Of a stretch of 64,000 nucleotides of DNA, positions 11,711-22,170 are shown one piece after another (position 1 is the first letter of the stretch; each line of letters starts with the position of its first letter). Source of the DNA: Macrolepiota albuminosa (Eukaryota > Basidiomycota > Agaricomycetes > Agaricales > Agaricaceae); NCBI GenBank assembly GCA_027475525.1, contig JAMWFC010000009.1, positions 1,488,001 to 1,552,000 on the forward strand, written 5' to 3'. The notes under the pieces are model-generated. The model searched no databases. It had not been told where the DNA came from and saw only the letters and a program-made list of their open reading frames with translations. Made by a program: the position numbers and the translations under genes.

Positions 11711-12375
11711 AGAGTTGATACACTCTGATAGAAGAACAGAAACTCAGAGTGTTTTTGGACACATCTAATAGAGTTTATTTACCTAGTAGAAGAACAGAAA
11801 CTAGGTAAAGTAAGTAACAAGTAATTGCTGTATATGAGTTGAACCTCACCTCAGAGTGTTTTTGGACATGTCTGAGGTAGGCAGTACATAACTATGTGAA
11901 TATATGTAGTGCAGGTAATAACAGGTAATGAAATAAGAGAAGGTGCAGGGTCAAGGACAGAAAATAAAGAGAGTATACTAAAGGGGGAAAGACACACATA
12001 TAACAAGGGTATGTATGGGATTTTTGACCTGGTTTGTTTGAATAGGTCACTGACAGCCATTCCAACATATCAGCAGTTCATTTTTCTCACTATGCATGTC
12101 TACTATTTAACCTCATCAGGAAGAATATTGCCTGGATCTGGGAGAAGCTGGAGCAGCAGGCCAATTGATTGAAGTTGAACATGTCAAATTAGTACTAACA
12201 AGGTCAAATGACATTGTTTATACTTCCCACAAGGTGTTTCCATCTTCTACTGCTGAAAAGTATTTAGAAAACATGAAAATTAAAGTGAGTCAAAAACTGC
12301 CCCAATGATTAAATATTTTGTTTAATTTATTAATAGGTGAGTTCTTGTCCAAATCACATGATCTATACATTATTA
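11711..12375. other. AT-rich repeat-derived spacer
   Basis: Contains two imperfect copies of an AGAAGAACAGAAACT motif and of a CAGAGTGTTTTTGGACA motif (11730-11880), suggesting LTR-like debris. No gene supported. Confidence 0.35.
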
Positions 12376-12778
12376 TCTATATAGAATGGGACAACCGTTT
12401 CGTGGGAATGATATGCTTAGTCAGTTTTGACAGTTTCTGGCTAAGGCTGACAAAGGCTGACCAAGAACCTTCCTTTTAGGGTAACAACATAAGAGTTGGC
12501 TCATTTGAGTATTAAAAAATTCCAAGAAAATCACTAAAAATTCAGGAAAAATTCAGGGACTAATGATACACCGATTTAGATTTTCTTTTGAGATTTATAA
12601 ATGCTTAAATAAGTCTGAAGTTTTCAAGAAAAATTCAATTGGTGTGTTTTTCAGAAGATGTTAGTGAAAATGCTCAAATAATTCCAGGAAAATCAACAGA
12701 AATTCAGGAAAAATTCAAGGGCTACTGATATACTGATTTTTGTTTTTTTGGAGATTTATAAATGCTGAATAAGATGTG

Positions 12779-12930
12779 AAAAATTCAAGAAAAATTCAAT
12801 TTAGCTTATAATAATGCTTTGAGAGTTGTGGATTAAGCATTGAGTTGTGAAATGCAAAAATTCAAGAAAAATTCAATTTAGCTTATAATAATGCTTTGAG
12901 AGTTGTGGATTAAGCATTGAGTTGTGAAAT
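12779..12930 (+). repeat. 77-bp offset tandem duplication (75 bases matched)
   Basis: 12779-12853 matches 12856-12930 exactly at an offset of 77. Inside Helitron-like unit A; member of the 77-bp series. Confidence 0.9.
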
Positions 12931-13133
12931 ACCGAGGCCTTAACCGAACGAAGTGAGGTTGAGGCTGGGAATAAGCACTGAGTTGCGAGATGCGGAGGCC
13001 TTAACCGAACAAAGTGAGGTTGAGGCTGGGAATGAGCATTGAGTTTTCCATACATACTTGGAGCCCTAACCGAACGAAGTGAGGTTAGGGTGGAGGCTTA
13101 GTTGGGGGGGGGTTTGGGGGCGAAGCCCCCAAT

Positions 13134-13172
13134 GAGCTACGAAATTCGTGCCGAAGGCACGAATCGTAGCTC
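13134..13172 (+). other. Long terminal hairpin of Helitron-like unit A
   Basis: Arms starting GAGCTACGA and ending TCGTAGCTC form a stem of about 17 bp with a 2-base bulge and a GAA loop, one base from the unit's 3' end. A second hairpin, GGGGGC-GAA-GCCCCC, lies just upstream (13116-13130). Rolling-circle transposons use a 3' hairpin as transposition terminator, and this fits that role. Degenerate equivalents sit at the ends of unit B (about 15733-15753) and unit C (about 16510-16548). Confidence 0.65.
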
Positions 13173-13959
13173 GTCTATAATATATGGGACAACCGTTTCA
13201 TGGGAACTATCTGATTAGTAAGGCTGACCAAGGCTGACCAAGAACCTTCCTTTTAGGGTAATATCATAAGAGTTTGCGTACTTGGAGTCTCAATTTTGTA
13301 CTTAGAGTATAAAAAATAAAATATGTATATTGTAAACTTCAATATTAATATAAATACCATATTTGGACATTTTTGGATTGTGTCCGGATGAGAAGAGGCC
13401 AAACGCGATTTAGTGGACACCAGTTTTCACGCCTTGCGTGTTCTTTGACCACACATGACCAAACAAACTCGAAATTCACTGTTGTAGTGAGAAGACACTA
13501 CAAACAAAGTAAGTGTCAATTTGTTGATTGATTGATCAAATGTTTACAAACGTTGAATTCAGCTTATTTGACACTACAAACAAAGTTACAACAAAGTAAG
13601 TATTGGCTTATTTATTATTGATCAATTAATAAACATTCAATTCAGCTACAAACAATTCCGAAATCGTTACAACAAAGTAAGTATTGGTTTGTTTATTATT
13701 GATCAATGCTAATAGACAGTGAATTCAGCTTATTAGTGAAAGCTTGACAACATTTAGCTATTGATATACTAGATATATCATCATGTAAGTAACTTTCAAA
13801 GAGTTTGAGCTATTAAAATGCTTAAAAAATCAATAATCTAGGCAATCTTCAACTACTCATTCTGAACCCAGGACTCCTGAAGGTCAAAGACAGCAGGCTA
13901 GGATTGAAAGCAGGCTTCAACAGTTGCAAATGACTGATCCTGATGATTGTCGTGCACAT

Positions 13960-14115
13960 AGAAGTAGAAGATCTACTTCAGTGGTTATACCACTTGATTT
14001 TGGAACTGAGGGTATGGGATCTGGGAGTATACAAACAGAAGTAGAAGATCTACTTCAGTGGTTATACCACTTGATTTTGGAACTGAGGGTATGGGATCTG
14101 GGAGTATACAAACAG
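13960..14115 (+). repeat. 77-bp offset tandem duplication (79 bases matched)
   Basis: 13960-14038 matches 14037-14115 at an offset of 77 bases. It duplicates the start of the repeat-bearing ORF. Member of the 77-bp series. Confidence 0.93.
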
Positions 14116-14275
14116 GGGAAATACAAACAGGGGGAATACAAACAGGGGGAATACAAACTGAGGGAATGCAAACTGGAGGAATACAAAATGGAGGTATACA
14201 AACTGGAGGAATACAAACTGGGGGAATACAAACTGGGGGTATACAAACTGGGGGAATGCAAACTGGGGGAAGAGG
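14108..14275 (+). repeat. 15-bp coding minisatellite (IQTGG)
   Basis: About eleven tandem 15-bp units of the form ATACAAACTGGGGGA, varying at a few positions. The period preserves the reading frame. Probably a true repeat, since the units are diverged. Confidence 0.85.
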
Positions 14276-14585
14276 GTCTGGAGATATGCCTATTGCTCAG
14301 GATCCATTTGCTATTGTCATTCCTCAAACTCATTTGCCTGAAGGATGGGATGCACCTTTACAGAATCCCATACCTAGAATGGTGCCACCTCTACCTGTTT
14401 CTACATCCAGAAGAAACAATAGGCCTAGAATGGTACCACTTCTACCTGCTCTACCTCTTCCTATACATAGAAGAGACAACCTGCCTACTATTGCTCCACT
14501 TTCTGTGGACATTCCTGAAACTGTTCTGCCTGAAGGATGGGATACTCCTTTACAGAATCCTATGCCTATAGTGCCACCCCTACCT

Positions 14586-15122
14586 GCAGTTTGCCTTTGG
14601 CTAAACTGGCTTTGAAGATTGGAGTTCCTGTCATGCTTCTCAGGAATCTGGACACAACCAAAGGACTTTGCAATGGAACAAGAATGATTATCACTCACAT
14701 CAGCACTAGAGTTCTCAGATGTCGTATTATCAGTGGAGATGCCAAGTTTGCAGGTTCAACTGTTTTGATTCCAAGGATCAATCTAGATGCCTCTGAAGAG
14801 GATTTGCCCATACCATTATGCAGGAGACAGTTTCCAATTCGATTGGCCTTTGCTATGACTATCAACAAGTCTCAAGGGCAATCAGTCAAGCATGTTGGAT
14901 TGGACCTTTTCCAATTCGATTGGCCTTTGCTATGACTATCAACAAGTCTCAAGGGCAATCAGTCAAGCATGTTGGATTGGACCTTTGATCATCGGTTTTT
15001 ACACATGGCCAACTCTATGTTGCACTTTCTCGATGCACATCAGGAGATCGTATCAAGGTGATTTTGTCAGAAGAAAATACATCAAGAGCGACTGCAAATA
15101 TTGTGTATCAAGAAGTTCTTAA
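14586..15122 (+). pseudogene. Pif1/Helitron helicase C-terminal fragment
   Basis: Reads [49 protein letters not shown] (helicase motif region V/VI) and, after a local duplication, [20 protein letters not shown] ... [11 protein letters not shown] and a stop at about 15121. This is the classic end of the Helitron RepHel/Pif1-like helicase. The 77-bp repeat between 14831 and 14986 makes an artificial second copy of the INKSQGQS stretch and a frame break. Without it, the C-terminus reads through. Walker A/B and the Rep domain are absent. Confidence 0.88.
14831..14986 (+). repeat. 77-bp offset tandem duplication (79 bases matched)
   Basis: 14831-14909 matches 14908-14986 at an offset of 77 inside the helicase C-terminus, breaking its frame. 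Member of the 77-bp series. Confidence 0.95.
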
Positions 15123-15568
15123 TGGTTTACAAATGTAAGTGTGATTGTTAATTATATACTTATTACTAACTTTATATTTTAGCATCTAACTTGATACTGT
15201 ACATATAACTTGGAATTGTAGCATTATTTTTTGGGTTTACAAATGTGAGTATGATTGTTAATTACCTACTTATTACTAACTTTTATATTTTAGCATCTAA
15301 CTTGATATTTGTTGATACTGTACTAATAGAATATATATAACTTGGAATTGTAACATCATTTCTTGATAAATGTGAACTTTCTATTCTTTAACAACATATG
15401 CTTGAACCAGTAAGACATAATGAAAGTAAGTCATGATAGAAGTTGAGTTATGAATATACATATTTGGAACCCCTAACCGAACAAAGTGAGGTTGGGGTGA
15501 AGGCTGAGTTACTTATATACATATTTAGAGCCCTAACCGAACAAAGTGAGGTTGGGGTGGAGGCTAAG

Positions 15569-15720
15569 TTACTTATACATACTTGGAGCCCTAACCGAAC
15601 GAAGTGAGGTTAGGGTGGAGGCTTAGTTGGGGGGGGTTTGGGGGCTTACTTATACATACTTGGAGCCCTAACCGAACGAAGTGAGGTTAGGGTGGAGGCT
15701 TAGTTGGGGGGGGTTTGGGG
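15569..15720 (+). repeat. 77-bp offset tandem duplication (75 bases matched)
   Basis: 15569-15643 matches 15646-15720 at an offset of 77 in the 3' part of Helitron-like unit B. Member of the 77-bp series. Confidence 0.9.
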
Positions 15721-15923
15721 ACGAAGCCCCCAACGAGCTACGAATCGTAGCTCGTCTATAGTATATGCGACAACTTTTGTGGGAATTTGATGTGATGACT
15801 AAAAATTTGTCAGCTGAGTCATTGATGACTAAGGCTGACAAATAGTTGTCTTTTTGGTCTGTTTTGAATAAATGTTGGTAGATAATGCTTAAAAAATTCA
15901 GATAAAATCACTAAAAAATTAGA

Positions 15924-16079
15924 AAAAATTCAAGGCTTACTGATACACTGAGTTTAGTTTTTCTGAGATTTATAAATCCTTAATGAAATCTGAAAATTTC
16001 AAAAATTCAAGGCTTACTGATACACTGAGTTTAGTTTTTCTGAGATTTATAAATCCTTAATGAAATCTGAAAATTTCAA
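15924..16079 (+). repeat. 77-bp offset tandem duplication (79 bases matched)
   Basis: 15924-16002 matches 16001-16079 at an offset of 77 in unit C. Member of the 77-bp series. Confidence 0.93.
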
Positions 16080-16279
16080 GAAAAATTCAATTGCTCTGTT
16101 TTTTAGGAGATGTTAGTGGAAAATGCTCAAATAATTCCAGGAAAATTACCAGAAAATGAGGAAAAATTCAAATGCTACTAATATACTGATTTTTAGTTTT
16201 TTAAAGATTTATAAATGCTGAATAAAATCCGAAAAATTCAATTTAGTTTACAATAATGCTTTGAGAGTTGTGGAAAGAG

Positions 16280-16434
16280 GACTGAGTTGTGAAATGCGGA
16301 GGCCTTAACCGAACGAAGTGAGGTTGAGGCCGGGAATAAGCACTGAGTTGTGAAATGACTGAGTTGTGAAATGCGGAGGCCTTAACCGAACGAAGTGAGG
16401 TTGAGGCCGGGAATAAGCACTGAGTTGTGAAATG
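16280..16434 (+). repeat. 77-bp offset tandem duplication (78 bases matched)
   Basis: 16280-16357 matches 16357-16434 at an offset of 77. It creates the odd doubling ...GTGAAATGACTGAGTTGTG. Member of the 77-bp series. Confidence 0.95.
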
Positions 16435-16549
16435 CCAAGGCCTTAACCGAACGAAGTGAGGTTAGGGTGGAGGCTTAGTTGGGGGGGGTTTGGGGGCAAA
16501 GCCCCCAACGAGCTACAAAATTTGTGCCGAAGGCATGAATTGTAGCTCG

Positions 16550-17552
16550 TAAAGCTAGGATGCAGTTGTATGTCATGTGATTTTCTACAATTTTTTGCTT
16601 AGGTAATTGTTGTGCACCATGTGAATCTTTCCAAAAAGGCCAAATATTGAGGCAGTTTTTTGAGGCAGTGTAAGTAGATGCTGTGAATTAAACTAAATAA
16701 TAAAAAGTCTGTCTGCCTAAGTGCATAGAGGGCACAAAACAATGTCAAGTGCCAAGGTGAAATGCCAAGCTGTCAGTCATAGGGAATTGCCATCATTCCA
16801 ACTCATAAGTGCTGCTATTGGTTAGTTGTACTATTTGCCAATAGACTGATGGCATCTGCCACTTATCATTTCAGCTGCTGTTGGCACTATCACTGATTGG
16901 ATTCATTACTTGCCATATGTAGCCATTGGAAATGGCCTAAAATAGATAAATGGTGGATGCCAGATTCAGGTTGTATGTGCCAAGGGTTTCTAGAGCCAAT
17001 GCTGAGTTGCTATGGCCTGCCATTGGTGTGCCTAGCCTGTGTAAAGTCTATCATCTCCCCCCAACTGAAAAATTGACTGTCCTCAGTCACAAACATAGTT
17101 ACCATTATTATTTTGTGACCGGTGGCCTGTGTGTTTGCTAAAATCTGCTTATAGTCCTAATGCATGAGTTGGGACTTCACTTCATTTTTCTGAAAACCCC
17201 TGGCATTCTCATTAGAAAAATGTCCTTCTGCATTCCAACTCTGTACCCCATCTCCACTTGTGAGGCTCAAGACACAGCCCATGTGTATATTGCCATGGCA
17301 AACAATTTTTATCAAGTGCATTAAAGATGTAGATGCAGAGGCACCAAAAAATTTAATTGTTGATGTGATGTGCCTGTTTGAGTGATGATTGGAGGTCTGG
17401 ATGCTTGGCATGAGTTGAAACTATAAAATAGAAGTGCAGGAGTAGTGCCGCTAGTGATATGTAGAGCACATGGGTGCTGAGTAGCTGGCACCATTTTCTC
17501 ATTTCATGAGTGTCTGTTTTCTCTTGCCACATTGCTAACTGATTGTGCCCCT
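16550..17552. other. CpG-poor region without recognisable gene
   Basis: Short frames only (for example 16950-17141 plus and 17157-17411 minus), none with a recognisable domain. Probably decayed sequence of unknown origin. Confidence 0.3.
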
Positions 17553-17890
17553 AGGCTTCGCTTCCCATCCCAACAATTGAAGATGAGTTAGAAGACACCT
17601 TGTCTGGTACCTTGCCAATGATAGTAAGTGTGCTTGTGACTGAGTGAGTATCTCTGACTTTGTCTGGACTTAGCTGTGGTCTGACTTGTTCCCTCACAAC
17701 AAACAGGAGGTCTTGGCACCCCTGGCAAGGCTACAGTTGCAGCAGGAGGAGGAGGAAATATTTGCCACTGCTGCTGAGTACATGCTAGCTCTGATCAAGG
17801 CCTAGGAGAAAAAGGAGCTGGCAAAAAAAGAAGAGGTTGCCAAGAGACAAGATTCTGTAATTGGTGGCAATAGTGTAGTGGAGTCATGAC
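17553..17890 (+). pseudogene. Small spliced gene fragment, unknown
   Basis: Two acidic/Gln-rich exons appear joined by a clean GTAAGT...ACAG intron: LPIPTIEDELEDTLSGTLPM, then EVLAPLARLQLQQEEEEIFA, an in-frame TAG, a Lys/Glu-rich stretch and a stop just before the LTR at 17891. The stop follows an Ala-rich helix. Not recognised; it may be the decayed 3' end of a host or transposon gene. Confidence 0.35.
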
Positions 17891-18115
17891 TGATACATAT
17901 ATGGTCACATCTGACTACAGTAGGTCCTTAATTACTGACCTGCTCTGACTCATTAGTTATGATTATCAAATTACCTGCAGTAACACCATAGTATATAAAG
18001 ACCTAGTTGATTGTATATTAGGCAGCTTTACAATATTAGGACTTACACCAGTTCTATAGTGAGGCTCTAACTCTATGTGACAAAACACTACTCTATTGGA
18101 TAGACTTCCATTACA
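17891..18115 (+). repeat. Decayed 5' LTR related to the intact 51-60 kb element
   Basis: 225 bp, almost exactly the 226 bp of the intact LTR. It starts TGATACATATATGGTCAC (intact: TGTAACGACCGTGACCAC), has a TATATAA box in the middle and ends in ACA. It is followed at once by TATTTTGAACTTCAAAAG, matching the intact element's post-LTR sequence TATTTTGAACCTCTCAAAAG. This anchors the start of the plus-strand remnant. Confidence 0.75.
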
Positions 18116-21100
18116 TATTTTGAACTTCAAAAGTCTTAACTACTCTATAAACCACCAACTCTTGCACTATGGGCATATCCTAGTCTGATTAACTGAATTC
18201 ATCCTAGCCATGAGTCTTCTGTGTCAGTATGTCTACTGATAGCAGTTCTTGCGGATATAACTTTTAATGCCTCCAACCTGATATTGCTATGCCAACAAAG
18301 GTTGCAGTACACAGGTTTGGAGAGATATCCAAGGAATCTGGTCAAGTTGTTTCACTGAATATCTCAGATTCAGAAAATTGAGGTAAATCTAGTCCTGACA
18401 AGGTGGCCACCAGCTCTCTATTGTCCAAGCCTAAGGATGATGAGGCCAATTCCCCTTTGCAAGAAAGGGAGAAACCCCACCTGGAAGGTGAAGGCCAATC
18501 AGCTAATGAAACAAGTCCAGGAGACTCGGAGGGTCAGGACAATGATGACAAACCAGACATCAGTTATGGCGATACTTTAGGAAAGAATGATGCCACAGAA
18601 AATAGCTAGAATAAGGATCAGAGAAGCAGGAATGGCCACTTACTAACACAGAAACAAGCTGACACAGTAGAACTAGCTCATTGTCAGTTAACAGCAGAGC
18701 AGAGTAAATTAGTTTCTGACCAAAACAGAGCTTTGAATATCCATCCTGGGATGAACCCACCCCCAGGAGCAGGTTCTTCAAACAGAAAAGAGAAAAAAGT
18801 AGATCCCCAAGAATGGGAACAACTCAATATGGAGAATGAGTTAGAATTGGATCCTGAGGTTCAGAAACAATTATTAAATAAGTACAAGACCCAACAGCAC
18901 CAAAACAAGATTGACTCTTTGGATGAGGACACAAATTCTAACTATGAACCAGATGCAGAGAAGTCCAGTAACAATGGCCTGGATGGGAAATCTGATTCTG
19001 GGACTGAGAAGAGATCTTTGAAAAGGAAACAGATAGCTGAGCTAGAATCACAGCTTAAATAGTTGAAAAAAGAGCTGAGAAAAGAGAAAGAAAGAAAAGT
19101 CAGTAGATGCTTGGATTGTTGACCCTCAGAAGCCCTATTCAACAAACTGGATGATCTGATCAGGAGAGTGACAACCCATTGGTCAGAATTTAGAAAAAAA
19201 AAATCTAATAAGAATGCTGAGAAGGGAGACCCCAGCATGTACATTGGAGCAAACAGTGCATTGGGCCATGCCTTTCAAAGAATCCAGGAGGATAGAGACT
19301 TGGATTCCAAGTCTGACTCATCTTATGAGTATAGCAGCAATAAGTATGAGCCATGTTCTTTGTTTAGAAAGGAACAGACCCTGCAGAAAATGAATAATAG
19401 GAGTCCCCAGTATCATTATAAAGAAAGAAAGGAATTCTATCAGACTCTCATTAACCCCCAGAGAAATATAACAGAGAGCCTGACCTTGGGCTATTTCAAC
19501 AGTGTATGGCTCAGAGTGCCTTATACTTAAAATTTGGCTATGTGCCTCAGGACTGTCACATTTTAACCATCTTTGGCTTCTTGAAAGGGCAAGCTTGGAC
19601 CTATTACTCATGAGTGGCATCACGAGCTCCTGAGGAATGGTCCTTGAATCATTTTTTGTCAGGTTGTTTAATGAATGCTTTCCTCTGAACTTCCATAATA
19701 AACAACAAGAAGCTCTTAAGAACTACACCCAAGGAAAGCTTACCATATGTGATTATTCTGCCAGATTGGAGGAATTGTTCACTGTGGTGAGACATGTCAG
19801 TAACAGAGAAAAGGTGGTCAAACTATTCAACAGATTCAGAAAAGGGGTTCAGAAGCGTTTATACTTGATGGAATTGAATTCTGAGACCTCTGAATGGGAT
19901 AAAGTAATAGAAAAGGCCACTTATGTAGAATGGGCAGATTCTCTAGACTGAGATGATAAAAGCACTTGACAAGGTGAAAGCTCCAACAGAAAAGGGGATA
20001 GTGCTCCTAGTATAAAGACTGGTAATCAACAAGGATTCTCTGGCAATCATAAAGATAAGGGAGCCCAACATCATCCGAAGAAAGAAGGCTCGAGGTCAAA
20101 CTCCTTTGGACAGCATCAGTTCTCATCCAGGAGTAGTGGATCACACAATAAAGATAAGGCTGCCTGTAATTCTAACAGTAACCATGTTCAAAATAAAAAA
20201 AACAAGTGCAAACTTACTAAGGAAGAGGAAGCTGAGTACTGGACAGCAAACAAGTGCTTCAGCTGTGGAGGAGTGGGGCACTTTAGTCATAACTGTCCTC
20301 AAGGCAAAACTACTAAATCAGGATCCTCTAAACCACTGAGGATGAAATCCTTTAGTATTCATGTACCTACTGAAAAGTCTTTGTAGGACATTGAACTGGT
20401 CAATACAACAGAAAGAATTCAAGTGTCACTGGCATCATTTGACCTCCTACCTTTGAACGAGAATGAATCTGACAAAGAAAGTGAGTCAGGAATGGAGGAA
20501 ACTGATAACAGTCTTCTGGACTTACAAACTGCATCTGAATTGGAATACAAGAAACTTCTGTTGTGATGCATGGTATCTGATTCTGGAGAAGAGGAGGAGG
20601 AAATAAGTTTGGCCCCTTTCCAAGAATTTGATAAGGCCTACTCTTTCGAAGTACCAATGGCAGAGGAAAAATTATACCAGCTATAGATAGAGGAGGCCTG
20701 CTAAGGCAAGCCATCTCAATTGGGAAAAGCTGAGGCTTATAAGTTGGAGTATATGCTGGAATCTATACAGCCATATCCAGAGGATCTGGCAAACATGTTG
20801 CAATACCAGGAACAGAGATTCTTCTCTTATGGAATTGTAATGGATGACTTGTGTCTTTACAATCATATATGAGGGAGTGACCTATGTAATCATCTCAAAA
20901 GTGTTGGTGATATGACAAGACTTTGAAATAGGAAGATGATATGCCAATTGGTGTAGCCACAAGGCTGACTCTCTCATTCTCCCAATTCTCAGTTTGGCCA
21001 AACACTCTGACATGATGTATGGGCCTGAAACACCAAGCAGGTGTTAGAGCTTAGGGCACCTTATATAAGTAATGAAGAGCTTTAAAATAGAATAGTGGGG

Positions 21101-21904
21101 GGGTGATTTGGAATCTCCCTCCAAGGAAATAGAATGTATGACATCTACAACCATCATATCATCTTCCAAGTCCAGATCCATGGGAGCCATCTGAGGAACA
21201 CTTACTTCAACATAGTTTCCTGGTACCAGGTACAGTTGAGAAAAGAATTTGACCACTTGAAAAGAGGCATGTTTGGGTCAGAAGATGATAATTTCTTCAA
21301 CAATAGCACAAATGATGATGTGGCTCAGTTTCTGGAAATGGGTGCCTGGCCCATTAAGAAACTAGATGAGGACTTGGCTGAATTGGCACATCTGTTTTAT
21401 GGAATGAAAAGGGTCCAGTTTAGAGAGACAGAAACCCGACTTCACGTTATCAAGTTGAATGGCCTGCAGGTGGAAGCAGGGACATATCCTGCTCTTCAAA
21501 GGAACACTGCTTGATGTAAAGCTGAAAGCAGGTTGATATCTAAACCGCTGGTCATTGTAGTGCAGATCAACAGCTATCCTGTGCATGCTTTAGTAGACAT
21601 GGGATCTCTAGATAACTTTATGTTAACTACAATAGCTGAATAGCTTAAAGTGGAGAAACATGAGTTGCTGGAGGTGCTTCCAGTCCAACTAGCAGTACAG
21701 AGATCTAGATTCAAAGTTAGTTATGGGGTATCAGCACATTTTAAATATCAAAAGATAGACTGCGTACAATATTTTGACATAATGAACCTTAATAGATATG
21801 ACCTGATATTGGGGACTTCCTAGTTATATCAACATCAGATAATGGTAGGTCTGAACCCTAGTGGGAAGCATTTTTCTGCTGCCTATGGAGGGGTGAGTGA
21901 TGAT

Positions 21905-22170
21905 GCCCAAATCAAGCTGAGTACTGCATGCACTATCACTAGTACAACTACTTAGCCAATTATAGCTTTGAGCATGTTAAGTATGTGAAAGAGTCCTGGA
22001 CAGGTCCCAGAAAACATATGGTAGACAAGAAGTTGGTAGCAAGAAAAGTGGATGATTGGAGGCACTTGCATAAGGCTCCAAAATGTGGTTACAGGATGCT
22101 AAGAGTCACCAAGGAAAAGTGCTAAGAGATGCAGAAGAGTCGCTAAGAAAAGGCACTAAGACGTGGATGC
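21905..22170 (+). repeat. Inserted repeat, inverted copy at 28.2-28.5 kb
   Basis: A roughly 265-bp block that interrupts the remnant between protease and RT. Its reverse complement, diverged, occurs at about 28200-28510. The distal half is made of GCTAAGAG/CACTAAGAG-type short tandem units. No coding sense. Likely an independent mobile repeat or nested fragment. Confidence 0.7.

Larger units (their letters stand above)
12376..13173 (+). mobile_element. Helitron-like non-autonomous unit A
   Basis: Starts TCTATATAGAATGGGACAAC after a host A and ends ...CGTAGCTCG, with the next unit starting at the following base. Its 5' 30 bases match those of units B (13174) and C (15755). Its 3' part carries three copies of CTAACCGAACGAAGTGAGG-type repeats, a GGGGGCGAAGCCCCC hairpin and a terminal hairpin. 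No coding capacity. Helitron identity rests on the TC start, the A/T insertion context across the whole array, the 3' hairpin and the helicase sequence in unit B. The 3' end is not the canonical CTRR. Confidence 0.6.
13924..14615 (+). pseudogene. Helitron N-terminal ORF remnant with an IQTGG repeat
   Basis: The frame at 14058-14615 reads MVIPLDFGTEGMGSGS, then about eleven copies of a 5-residue repeat (IQTGG, with variants MQTGG, IQNGG), then DPFAIVIPQTHLPEGWD, a Pro-rich stretch and a second LPEGWD copy. Just upstream (about 13865-13930) a Gln/Arg-rich stretch with TPEGQRQQARIESR resembles the N-terminal region of Helitron proteins. A 77-bp duplication at 13960-14115 complicates the start. 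It runs on towards the helicase piece but the join is not clean. Function of the repeat unknown. Confidence 0.5.
13174..15754 (+). mobile_element. Helitron-like unit B carrying helicase remnants
   Basis: Begins TCTATAATATATGGGACAAC directly after unit A and ends ...CGTAGCTCG directly before unit C. The interior holds a short N-terminal-like coding piece (13860-14600) and the C-terminal end of a Pif1/Helitron helicase (14586-15122). The Rep/HUH nuclease and most of the helicase are missing, so it is internally deleted. Its 3' end repeats CTAACCGAACAAAGTGAGG-type motifs four times (about 15473-15690). Confidence 0.65.
15755..16549 (+). mobile_element. Helitron-like non-autonomous unit C
   Basis: Begins TCTATAGTATATGCGACAAC and ends ...TGTAGCTCG followed by T. 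Layout parallels unit A: AT-rich body with AAAAATTCAA-type motifs, three CTTAACCGAACGAAGTGAGG repeats, a G-tract and a degenerate terminal hairpin. No coding sequence. Two 77-bp duplications lie inside, so the true length is probably about 640 bp. Confidence 0.6.

Noticed and set aside
12900..13030. Another 77-bp artefact candidate
   Set aside because: The repeat period is about 61 bp and the copies are diverged, so it is a natural repeat.
12938..13080. CTAACCGAACGAAGTGAGG repeats as a CRISPR-like array
   Set aside because: Repeats differ, spacing is irregular and the host is a eukaryote; they belong to the Helitron-like 3' ends.
15130..15320. Near-duplicate around TTACAAATGTAAGTGTGATTG
   Set aside because: Copies differ at several positions and the offset is about 110, not 77; a natural duplication.
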